From Pseudoips prasinana (Eukaryota; Arthropoda; Insecta; Lepidoptera; Nolidae): DNA of 64,000 nt. Below the pieces are notes generated by a model that ran no database searches, was not told where the DNA came from, and worked only from the letters and a program-made list of their open reading frames with translations. Made by a program: the position numbers and the translations under genes. The stretch is from NCBI GenBank assembly GCA_951640165.1, contig OX621249.1, forward strand, positions 27,137,201 to 27,201,200, given 5' to 3'. Of the stretch, positions 9,860 through 18,811 are shown one piece after another (the first letter of the stretch is position 1; every line of letters begins with the position of its first letter).

Positions 9860-10736
9860 TCACAAAACACTTGTTCACTACTGTAGCACACTAGCGCCAA
9901 AAGTTACGTTCAGAAATCAAACTTTCGCATTTTTATTGCTTCGTTCACAAATATGACGTATACTTTGTTGGACATGTTTTTGACGAATCCTGTATTTAAA
10001 ATATATTTATTTTGTCTAATTTAGATTAAAAAGCATATTTTTTAGGAACCAATATACTCATAATGATTATTGAAAATGTTTAAAGTTGGATTTTACTACA
10101 TTTTTGAGTAAGATGAAGCTACAAGTTGTGATTTTGGACGCGTTCCCGAAATGACGTTTTGATCTTGTTTTTTTGTTAAATTATTGACAATTAATTACAA
10201 TAGTTTCAAATGCTTATTTACTAAAATTCATACAGATTTATTTTTTTATGAGCTTCCAAAGCAAATTCACCACCTTCGTGGTTTTGGGCCTTATATATTT
10301 ATAGTGCTGAACAAGCTTAGCTAAATAATATAATAGAGTGCACAAAATAAAATAAAAAAATGTTTCGACATTTGTCGAAGATTAGAAAACGGAAAAAAAA
10401 TATCTCCAATTACCAGGACACACAGGACAGGCGTGTTTTGACATTTTAATATAACCTCACCCTTCTAATGAAATTATTAAAAAGTTGTGAATGTCTATCC
10501 TAATTTCATAAATAACTAACATTTTCGATAAAGCAAAACATTTAAAAGTTATGGGCAATAAATCTTACTTTCACTAATAAAACTGGATTTCTTTCGAGAT
10601 CTACCGCGGACGAAACATATCATTTCGCCATTTTGTACAAAATTGCCGTATGTATGAAACGTCATCCGCAATGACAGCTAGATAACCCTGGTCTATAGCT
10701 TATGCTTCGAATGCGTTCAGAAGTCAGAAAATATTC
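9860..10736. other. no recognised feature
   Basis: AT-rich intergenic sequence with no coding similarity. There are only short chance palindromes, for example TTCGACATTTGTCGAA near 10362. Confidence 0.5.
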
Positions 10737-11110
10737 TTATTTTATTTTCAAAATGTTTTTAATGACGGACATTGGTGCCTTGTCGAAGATTGGGTGTTTT
10801 ACCTTACAGTGTCCCCAAAGTTCATAAAAGTTCTTGATATTTTTTTCAAATATTGTTTGTGATGTTTTATTTTCACAAATGGGCGAGTTAAGATGGAAAT
10901 TTACAATTTCATCATTTGGAATTTCCCCTACCGTATCAACAATATAATTAAAATCACTGCGACTGTATATTAATCGATATATGAATTTGTTCTCTATCAC
11001 TATGTGCTTCGGCAGTTCGTCTTTCGTTCTCGTTATAAACTTCCAAAGGCCGATCCTCAAGATCCATTGGAATATGTTTTTCGCTACATATACACGTGTC
11101 TCTAAAAAGA
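10737..11110 (-). other. short open frame, possible exon, unidentified
   Basis: A minus-strand frame of about 107 codons (10737-11060) with an ordinary amino-acid mix but no domain I recognise. A pyrimidine-rich tract ending in TAG lies just upstream near 11105, which resembles a 3' splice acceptor, and a second frame is open next to it. It could be a host or transposon exon, or chance. I assign no function. Confidence 0.25.
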
Positions 11111-11845
11111 AAAATGAATATGTTTATTAAACAAGAATAAACGTAAATGAAAACAAATCCATTCATTAGTCACGCGTATATGTAAACATGTAGGACATGA
11201 CTTCATATACTTCAATGGCAATAAAACCTCTGTCTTTTTTGTAATAATTATTTAGGAAATCATATTTTTTATAAGCACTTAACTTATTATAATTATGTGG
11301 GAAATAATAATATTTTTATGACATGTCATACTATTAGCGGGCAAGTCTGATATAACCGCTTTTACATCGATATCCTACTACTCTGGTTTAGAAAAAGCAA
11401 TAAAAATATTTCTATAAGTTTTGTATATTACTAAGAGTTTAATATAAACTTATTTAAATCGCGACTTAACCGAATTAACTTCATCGATATAATTAATTAA
11501 CTCTTTTGCTTCAGAAACGCATAAAACATTATTTCTGGAGTTTGCAATATCCCCCATTAACTTTGATCTACTGTTATTCATATTTAAAATAATATTGCAG
11601 TTAATATAATTAATACGTATAACTAAAAAACACGCCACTAAATCTTAACTGTATTCAAACATTAAATTATTTTACCACGCCGACACGCATCGGCACGTCT
11701 TATTAGGAAACTTCCGTGAATGACGTTAAGTCGGACAAGACCGCGTTCGCACCGAGTGGCGCTCGTTTTAAAACAGCGAACAAAACGATACGTATAGATA
11801 TCCGCATCTACGACACTTATTCATTGTAATTGAGGAGGTGAAGAA
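11111..11845. other. no recognised gene
   Basis: Mostly AT-rich. The segment 11675-11815 is richer in CpG than its surroundings (for example around 11741-11770) and could be a remnant of a promoter or an element end. No coding similarity was seen. Confidence 0.45.
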
Positions 11846-12140
11846 TAAAACCTCACTTTTCCACTTTTTCTAATATTGAAGAAAACAGTAAAATGTAAAT
11901 AACTGACTACGACATCTGCATTTTGGTTTAATTGTTTCATATTATGCTAGAGTTACAGTCAATCTGATGTACCAAATGGCTGATAAAAATGATAAGAATC
12001 TTGGCTAATATTTTGAAATTAAATTTGGAAATGTGAGGTTTTGATTAAATATTTTTGGAAAAGTGTGGTTTTGATCAAGACTAGTGGAAAAGCGAGGTCT
12101 TGATGTTAACCAAAAAAAAAAGATGTGGTTTTGAAAACGA
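11846..12140. repeat. iterated GGAAAAGYGAGGTTTTGAT motif with inverted copy
   Basis: A degenerate unit recurs at roughly 12025, 12058, 12089 and 12120 on the plus strand (GTGAGGTTTTGAT, GTGTGGTTTTGAT, GCGAGGTCTTGAT, ATGTGGTTTTGA). An inverted version (AAACCTCACTTTTCCAC) lies at about 11849-11866. Spacing is about 30-38 bp. The arrangement resembles subterminal repeats of a DNA transposon or a decayed satellite. No transposase is attached. Confidence 0.5.
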
Positions 12141-12450
12141 ATGAAAAGATAACCTTACTTTTAAAAATATATTTTTGTTCTCCTTACTGTATGAGCACAC
12201 ACACATTCTTATTTTAATTATCACAAACTTTAACCATCAAATTAATATAATTAGCCTTATGACAAAATCATTCATCACTTTAACCATCACCAATATCAGT
12301 ATCTAAATCCTATAATATTAGTATCAGGTTCAAGACAATCACAATCTTCATCTTCACTGACATCTCCGGCATCTCTAACTTCTATCGTATGTGAAGAATT
12401 ATTATCCAAGATACCAACATACCATTGAAGCTCTTCAATATCCTTCTCAT

Positions 12451-12495
12451 CATCATATCAGCCGAAAGACGTCCACTGCTGGACAAAGGTTGTCC
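12451..12495 (+). repeat. fragment of lepidopteran interspersed repeat
   Basis: Contains GCCGAAAGACGTCCACTGCT followed by GGACAAAGG. I recognise this word as very abundant in moth and butterfly genomes. It is the main taxon hint in the window. The parent element is not identifiable here. Confidence 0.55.
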
Positions 12496-12777
12496 ATAGC
12501 ACCGATTTTTAATTTGAGTTGTGCTGCTGCCTTATCAAAATTTTTTACATTGCTGAAGCCATTTTTTTTAATCTCGGATCAAGGATGGTGGCTTCACTGA
12601 GTAGCAAATTACTCTCTATGTCTTGAAATCGTAGCATTTGTACTCTTCATGAATTAATTAATTCTTGAATAGGAGTAACTGATTCCTCGGTACATTTATT
12701 AATTTGTGTATTTATTAATTTACAAAATACGATGACCTTTGAACAAGTCACATATTCTTCAGAACTAATCTCTTTTG

Positions 12778-13603
12778 TTACTTCATAAAATATAGCATCA
12801 GCATCAAATCAGTCCGCATAAGAGCTAGTGTCGCAATCACTGCATTTTTTATTTTGTTTATGCGACATACCATATCGTATGTTGAATTCCACCGAGTTGT
12901 AACATCTTGTTTTAATTTTAGTGGTTCAAGCTGCATTTGATCCTGTATTTCTTTTATTTTTTTTTCACCAGGTGGACTTCGGTGAAAATACTCCACGATT
13001 TGTTTAACTTTACCAACTGAATCCTTTATTTTAGAAATACTTGCTTGGACAACCAAATTTAAAGAGTGAGCGAAGCATCTAATAGACCGCCAACCACCGA
13101 GATGAACTGCACCGACAATGTTGGCATTATCACTGACTACTGCACTAATCTAATATCTGTCAATACCCCACTCTACAAATTTTGCATGAAGAAAGTCTTT
13201 TAAATTTAAACTTGTGTGCCTTTCTTCAAAGTGTATGCAGCCAATCATGAGCCATCATAGATACCAATTTGTCTATCTCCTGGTCTATAAAATGAGCCGT
13301 TACAGCAATATATCCATCATTAACGATGGATATATTGCTGTAACCAATGTATTGATCCAACCGTCTGTTGTTATACAGACGGCGGTTGCCTTTTTTATTT
13401 GAAATTTAGCAGACTCAAGTAATTTATTATATAACTTTGGGAGTAAGCTTTCGGACAATGTATTTCGAGTCGGCAAGGTGTACCCCGGATTTAACATTTC
13501 AACAAATGTGCGAAATTCTTTTTCTTCTACCATGCGTAAGGCATGATATCCTATAGCGATCATCCTTACGTGTTGTTCATCAAGCTGTTAGGCTAACCTG
13601 GAA
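12778..13603 (-). pseudogene. hAT transposase fragment
   Basis: Minus-strand frames carry hAT landmarks. KEFRTFVEMLNPGYTLPTRN and KATAVCITTDGW come first, then a DNAN...CFAHSLNLVVQ segment, then KQDVTTRWNSTYDM at about 12890. The N-terminal BED finger and the C-terminal dimerisation domain are missing. The sequence after CITTDGW is disrupted by an inverted duplication at 13299-13344. The copy is truncated and inactive. Confidence 0.75.
13299..13344. repeat. perfect 20-bp inverted repeat inside hAT remnant
   Basis: Arms at 13299-13318 and 13325-13344 are perfect reverse complements around a 6-bp loop. One arm still encodes the conserved SYIAVT of the transposase when read on the minus strand, so the palindrome is an inverted duplication of coding sequence. 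Confidence 0.9.
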
Positions 13604-13945
13604 CTAAAGTGGTCTATGATACAAAATAAACACTTTCTATTATCAAACGAAACACATTTGAAGTCACTATGTACTTATGAATGTATGTTAAGTTGCTGTT
13701 AAACATTTATACGATAGTTAAATGCATAACTTGGTTATCCATATGTAATTTTAGTGATAATTAGGAGTAAAAATAACAAAAAAATATTAGAAATAAGGAA
13801 AATTGGTTTTTAGACCACTTTGGAACTATTGTAATTTTGGAAAGCCATTTGGGCTTGCATTTGCATAAGAGGAAAAAAGCGATTAAATTAAAACGTCAGT
13901 CATATTAAAACATTTTAAATTAAAAACCTTCATTAATAATCATCA
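13604..13945. other. no recognised feature
   Basis: AT-rich spacer between the hAT remnant and the next broken transposase-like gene. I saw no motif or repeat. Confidence 0.5.
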
Positions 13946-14576
13946 TTACCATATTCTAATAAATTCTCTTCTAATTAATTTAAATCTTATTAATTCATTA
14001 TCACTGTCATCACGAAGTGCTGGCAAAACATCTTGTGATTCATTTTCAGTTTCACCTCTGCGATTTTTATGTGGAAGGTTCAAGTAAAAAGGGTGATGAA
14101 TCGGTGGTACATATTTTAACATTTTCTTAATATCCTGCAATTTTTTAAACGACAATGCACGGGTATCGTGTCGTTATTTGGTTCGAAATTCTGCAAAGAT
14201 ACCAAGATTCTTCTAATGTTACAGTAGTTTTCTTTAAGTCGACTGATTTATATATTTCAGAATATTCATCATTATAATGCATCACAGATTGATTTTTTAC
14301 AAACATAGCTTTCCTCACTCTTGAAATCATAGCATTATGGGCCACTAAATTCTGATATTCTTTAAACATTGGCTGCAGTTGATCAAATGATACAAAATTT
14401 CCCACCATGTTGTTAACACCAAAGGAATTATGTTTTCTACAGATTTTTATCAATTCATGCCATTCATTAGGTGTATAGACATGGCTTTCTTTTTTTTTGG
14501 GCTCTACTTATAAATGGGAAATCTCCATCATTCGGCAAATATGTGTGGCCCGTAACGAGGTAATGAACACATATTA

Positions 14577-14601
14577 GGTCTTTACCTATGAAATTGCCGT
14601 T
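14577..14601 (+). repeat. mariner left terminal inverted repeat
   Basis: Begins GGTCTTTACCTATG and is the exact reverse complement of 15835-15859. Preceded by the TA target duplication. Confidence 0.93.
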
Positions 14602-14763
14602 CTGCAGTACTGGCCATTTCAAATCAAAATAATTTTTGTTTGGCTAAGAATTCTAATTTCAAATTAATTTTATTTTAAAAACATGGATTCTTTTTTCCAA
14701 AAGTAGTCATTTCTTTATTGATTAGTGTTACATTTTCATCGCATTTCAATCTTTTTCGTCATC

Positions 14764-15783
14764 ATGGATACGTTAAAAATTCGAGTAATTATGGAATATG
14801 AGTACCGTCGTGGCAGCAACGCGGCACAAGCGGCACGCAACATCAACGACGTTTACGGAGCTAACACTACAAACCAACGCACCACCTGTTATTGGTTTGC
14901 TCGCTTCCGTTCTGGAAATTTCGACCTGAAAAATGAACCTCGCGGTCGTCCGAAGACTTTGGTCGACAATGACGAATTAAAGGCGGTTGTGGAAGCTGAT
15001 GATACACAATCTACGGCTGAATTAGCAGCAGCTTTCGACGTTAGCGTCAAAACAATATTGGTCCATTTGCGTCAAATTGGCAAGGTAAAAAAGCTTGACA
15101 AATGGGTGCCCCACGAACTCAATGATCGCCAGCGCGAAGTACGCGTCGAGACGTGCCTTGCACTGCTCAACAGACACACAAATGAAGGAATTTTGAACCG
15201 CATTGTTACCTGCGATGAAAAATGGATTCTGTTTGATAACCGCAAGCGCTCAGCAAGTTGGTTGGATCCTGGTTCAGCACCTAAACAATGCCCTAAACGA
15301 AAACTTACCCCTAGAAAAGTGATGGTCACTGTTTGGTGGTCTAGCGCCGGTGTGATTCATCACAGCTTCTTACCAAACGGGGTGAGCATTACTGCAGATG
15401 TGTACTGTGAAGAACTGAGCACAATGATGGAGAAGCTGGCGCATCTCCAACCAGCATTGGTCAATCGCTCGTCTCCGCTGCTCCTGCACGACAACGCGCG
15501 ACCTCATACTGCACAGCAGACGGTCTCCAAGTTGCAAGAACTGGGGTTGGAAGCTCTCCGTCATCCGCCCTACTCACCAGACCTTGCGCCTACAGACTAC
15601 TACTTTTTCCAGAATTTGGATAACTTCTTGGCGGGAAAAAAATTCAATACCCGAGAGGCAGTACAAAATGCCTTTGAAGAATTTGTTGCCTCCCGTCCAG
15701 CTGATTTCTTTAAGAAGGGCATCAATAAACTGCCACTGCGATGGCAAAGATGCATTGATTGCATGGGTGATTACTTCGATTAA
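14764..15783 (+). CDS. mariner transposase
   Basis: Predicted 339 residues from the ATG at 14764. An upstream in-frame GTG at 14725 is not a plausible eukaryotic start. N-terminal helix-turn-helix regions (EYEYRRGSNAAQAARNI; STAELAAAFDVS) are followed by the mariner-specific WVPHEL near residue 115. The DDD core is CDEKWILF, LLLHDNARPHTAQ and SPDLAPTDYYFF. I count 34 residues between the second and third Asp, the mariner DD34D signature. Length fits the family (about 340-350). There are no stops or frameshifts, so it could be functional. The enzyme binds the terminal repeats and carries out cut-and-paste transposition into TA. Confidence 0.95.
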   Translation: MDTLKIRVIMEYEYRRGSNAAQAARNINDVYGANTTNQRTTCYWFARFRSGNFDLKNEPRGRPKTLVDNDELKAVVEADDTQSTAELAAAFDVSVKTILVHLRQIGKVKKLDKWVPHELNDRQREVRVETCLALLNRHTNEGILNRIVTCDEKWILFDNRKRSASWLDPGSAPKQCPKRKLTPRKVMVTVWWSSAGVIHHSFLPNGVSITADVYCEELSTMMEKLAHLQPALVNRSSPLLLHDNARPHTAQQTVSKLQELGLEALRHPPYSPDLAPTDYYFFQNLDNFLAGKKFNTREAVQNAFEEFVASRPADFFKKGINKLPLRWQRCIDCMGDYFD

Positions 15784-15834
15784 TACAAATAAAAAAATTC
15801 ATGAAAAAAAATTCGTTTAAATTTTTTCATACAA

Positions 15835-15859
15835 AACGGCAATTTCATAGGTAAAGACC
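15835..15859 (-). repeat. mariner right terminal inverted repeat
   Basis: Exact inverted copy of 14577-14601, followed by the TA duplication at 15860-15861. Confidence 0.93.
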
Positions 15860-16585
15860 TATTATTTCGCTAATGTTCGTTAAAGCATTTACCATAAACA
15901 TCACAAAAAACATAACATTCCAGTTACGGTTTTGCCTACCACAACAGTCGCTAAATAGATTTACCCTTGTAGCTTGGTCAGGAATATTATTTTTCAAGTA
16001 AAAATACAAACACGACGTGACTTCTTGAGATTCTCTCGCCCCTGTAGTCTCATACCACAAGTTCATTAAAACTCGTTCTCCGTCATGCTGGTAAGCATGT
16101 ATGCCAAAATTAAGCATGTTTAGCTGCCTCAAGTAATATACTTCTCCTGTATTTAAATGAGGAAGTGGAAGGGTCCTTTCTAGGTCGAAAGTAATCAATA
16201 CTTCTGCACTCTGAGCTGTAATATTGGCTTGTTTATGCATATTTAAAATCTCCCTTGCTTTTCTAGTCAGATTTGTATGTGTATCCAATTGTTGTCTGAT
16301 TTCCAAACACTTTTCAATATCTTTCTCTGCAGTTATTTTAACTTGGAATTCATCACAAGTCTTACAAGTATCCTTCTTGGGTATATAAAAGTGTAAGTTG
16401 AATTCTGTCCTGAACACCTTTTCATAAAAGGATTTTTTTAATATTTCCTTACCTTCTGCTTGGCATTTTTCTACAAATAATTTGTACATTTTACTGATGT
16501 TTAAAGGGAAATGCCCACTTGGTAAAGAAGATTTGGTCAAGTAATGCCCAAGATGGAAACAAATGGTAGGCATTAGGGTGGACAT

Positions 16586-16943
16586 CGTAGATAACGAAAT
16601 AACTATTATTTTTTACCTAGAACTTAGTGGAAAATAAGAAACTGTAAATGGAAAGCAATGGTAAAAAAATATGCATAATTATAGTTTCAAGTTTTTATTC
16701 ATTTTCATTTAAATAAGTTAGTCTAGGAATTGGGCTGGGGATTTATATTTGATTGATACCTCGCCCAGCCCAAGAACCACACAATTGTCATCACGTGGGC
16801 ACAACACCCTACCGTCCTCCGCCCAGATATGCAATTACATACAGCAATATTGTCGTATGGACTCTAAACTAGATTCGTTAGTATTAACAATAATATATAC
16901 GAAATACATTTTTCGACTGATATGTCGGCTTTTAATTCGTCCT
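16586..16943. other. no recognised gene
   Basis: Spacer between two broken transposase genes. The only structure seen is a short inverted repeat, TTGGGCTGGG near 16730 with CCCAGCCCAA near 16764. Confidence 0.5.
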
Positions 16944-17794
16944 CTAACCAAAAGATGAAGGCGACGAGAACTCACGAAGAGATGAAGGCGTGTGAACGGA
17001 ATAATTACATGTTCCTTCTAATAATGACACTGAGTCTCTAAAACCCCTATCCAAAATAAAAACATCATTAGGCTGAAAATATTGCCTCATGGGACTGTTT
17101 TCCTCTGAAAATTCATTAATCATTATCTGAGCATCTGAGGTAGTTGCTGAATAGGGGCCCAACACATCTACAATGTAACCATCACAACAAACTATTAAAA
17201 AAGGCTTAACAAGGTTCCTATATTTATGCATTGAATATGTATTATTCTAATATGTATAATTAGAGCTTTTTTGAATGTAAATGTAGGTTCCATCGACAAT
17301 AACAATAGGCCTACTTTCTTCACCTCCAAAAAGCCCATTGGGAATAATTAGATTTCTAGATGAGATTTGCTCGCGGCTTATGTGATTTAAACCGAGATTC
17401 TGTGGCACAAAATCTTGACTTAGGATTTCTCTAATTTTCGCCATAAGTCTTGTCGTGGCACTTCTCTGATTATATTTAAAATATTTTCTAGTGATAGGCC
17501 AAACCAATAATGAACTACGGAACTGTCCATAAATTCAATATTTTCAAAATCAAAATGAGCTGATTGTGGCGGTTTTATTAAATCAGTATATTCTTCTATA
17601 TTTTGCTCTGCTGAAAATGTATGGATTGGATTTTCAACTGCAGTAAGCTGATTACCAAAAGTAACTATAACGGCAATATAATAAGAATGACAGTTAACGA
17701 GGCAAAAGAGGTGTGAAAAGATCGTGACAAATGGAAATCCGTTGTCTCTAACGTTATGGGTCTTTATGCGCCAAACGACGGCCAATAACGACAC
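16944..17794 (-). pseudogene. Harbinger-like (DDE_Tnp_4 type) transposase, broken
   Basis: Minus-strand frames show VIVDGTYIYIQKSSNY, then HKYRNLVKPFLIVCCDGY and VLGPYSATTSDAQIM, then FILDRGFRDSV. These correspond to the Asp motifs of DDE_Tnp_4 nucleases found in Harbinger-type elements. One in-frame TAG near 17243 interrupts the core. An upstream part (FENIEFMDSSVVHYWFGLS) lies in another frame, implying a frameshift between 17420 and 17507. The C-terminus is cut off at 16944. No terminal repeats were found. Confidence 0.7.
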
Positions 17795-17970
17795 GACGGC
17801 GCCGATGTATCAGTAGTTTTTAATTAGCCTATTGAGTTTATGGTTCAATTTAACGATTTATTACACATGTGACGAAAACCTGGATGATAGACAGCAGAAC
17901 TTTAATTCTTGTAGTTATAAATTACTATAATGAAACATGTATAAGTATTTTATTATTTTTAAAGTTCCGC

Positions 17971-18032
17971 ACCAAAGAACTAACGAAACGAACGCAATGG
18001 ACGGATTGCGTTCATTTCGCGAGTTCTTTGGT
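17971..18032. repeat. imperfect hairpin 1 (28-bp arms)
   Basis: Arms 17971-17998 and 18005-18032 (ACCAAAGAACT...CGCAAT and ATTGCG...AGTTCTTTGGT) pair with about three mismatches around a 6-nt loop. It abuts a second, longer hairpin. Confidence 0.85.
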
Positions 18033-18034
18033 AC

Positions 18035-18156
18035 ACACGGCTACACATCAAGCTATACATTTCCAGTATAAGCTGATTTGGCATTGTATAGGATTTCCAT
18101 ACAATGAGAGGTCAGCTTTTATTGGAAATGTATAACTTGATTTGTAGCCGTGCGTA
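18035..18156. repeat. imperfect hairpin 2 (~58-bp arms)
   Basis: The left arm starts ACACGGCTACACATCAAG. The right arm, reverse-complemented, reads CACGGCTACAAATCAAGTTA and stays paired with scattered mismatches to a small terminal loop near 18095. The shape is that of a fold-back MITE or a pre-miRNA-like hairpin. No TA or TTAA duplication was confirmed. Confidence 0.75.
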
Positions 18157-18169
18157 CGTACGTCTGGTG

Positions 18170-18524
18170 GTCCTTTTCTCATAGCTGTACATACCCGCAT
18201 TTATTAATGAATGCTAGAGACAACGAGTTTTAGGTGTTCTTTGCCCATGTTTATTATAAATGTAAAAAGATATTTAAATAAAAATGAAAAGGAGGGAGGT
18301 CGAACTGGGGGGTAAAATATTTAAAGTAGTAGACAGGTCAACTGGAATATCGTGCAAAAATATTTTTTTGCTGAAACTGAATAAAGGAGTAGAAAAGAAG
18401 AAAGTTTAATAGATTTTCAGATGGGCAATTGTTTCCTCAGAATTGTTGAAATCGCAATTAAGCCTCTTCTTCTCCTTCCACCCATTTTTTCTTATCTTGT
18501 AACAACATGAACTTGAACATATGG
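18170..18524. other. flank of the BEL array, no gene assigned
   Basis: AT-rich sequence between the hairpins and the first LTR. On the minus strand a short frame runs out of LTR1 into this flank and stops near 18461. It has no recognisable domain. Confidence 0.45.
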
Positions 18525-18811
18525 TGTTCAGTAACGGGGGACTTCGGGGCGTCTTCAATTAGCGTTTTTATTTGATTGAGTTTCAATATGTTTATTGATC
18601 GAGTACAAATAAATTATAATAAAGAAAATACATGTGCGTGTGACCGGTAGCTAGTCTACAATCGAAAAAGGCTTTTAATATGGCGTCTCAGGCGCAGGTG
18701 GGGGTTTCTCCCAACGGCGCGATAGTTCCTCCGCTTGCCACTCACTCGCGGCAGCACCTTCCGGCGTGTGACGTCATGCGTTTGAAGATATAGTTGGTAG
18801 GTGCGCGAACA
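18525..18811 (-). repeat. BEL LTR1 (terminal 3' LTR)
   Basis: 287 bp; in element orientation it starts TGTTCGCGC and ends CGTTACTGAACA. It holds a CRE-like TGACGTCA (18769-18776), an AT-rich TATTAAAAG box near 18673-18681 and two AATAAA words near the 3' end. The last codons and stop of gag-pol (18774) lie inside it. Left of it is unique DNA. Confidence 0.95.
18769..18776. promoter_or_regulatory. CRE-like palindrome in BEL LTR
   Basis: TGACGTCA is a full cAMP-response-element/ATF palindrome, present at the same place in every LTR copy (here overlapping the gag-pol stop codon). It lies upstream of the TATA-like box in element orientation, so it is a plausible promoter element. Function is inferred from the motif only. 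Confidence 0.5.

Larger units (their letters stand above)
14577..15859 (+). mobile_element. intact mariner transposon
   Basis: A 1283-bp element with perfect 25-bp terminal inverted repeats (14577-14601 and 15835-15859). It is flanked by a TA duplication (14575-14576 and 15860-15861) and encodes one uninterrupted transposase. It is nested in the minus-strand transposase-like gene. Perfect ends and an open frame suggest recent arrival and possible activity. Confidence 0.95.
13946..16585 (-). pseudogene. unclassified transposase-like gene split by mariner
   Basis: Minus-strand gene in two blocks, 16585-15862 and 14575-13946, interrupted by the mariner at 14577-15859. The first block has a KMYKLFVEKC region, a Cys pair (PKKDTCKTCDEF), ITFDLERTLPLPHL and VNLFSDCCGRQNRN. 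The second continues with HYLVTGHTYLPNDGDF, a VYTPNEWHELIKICRKHN segment and a polar tail (ALRDDSDNELIR). Removing the mariner and one TA restores a continuous frame across the site. Further frame changes near 14490 and 14150 show it is dead. I recognise the family as multi-copy and uncharacterised in insects; the DDE nature is inferred from spaced Asp motifs. Confidence 0.6.

Noticed and set aside
14725..14763. Upstream extension of the mariner transposase
   Set aside because: It begins at GTG and adds residues outside the family's conserved N-terminus. The ATG at 14764 matches usual length.
18461..18530. Short frame continuing from LTR1 into the left flank as the end of a host gene
   Set aside because: Only about 25 codons lie outside the LTR and no domain is recognisable. 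Not enough to call a gene.
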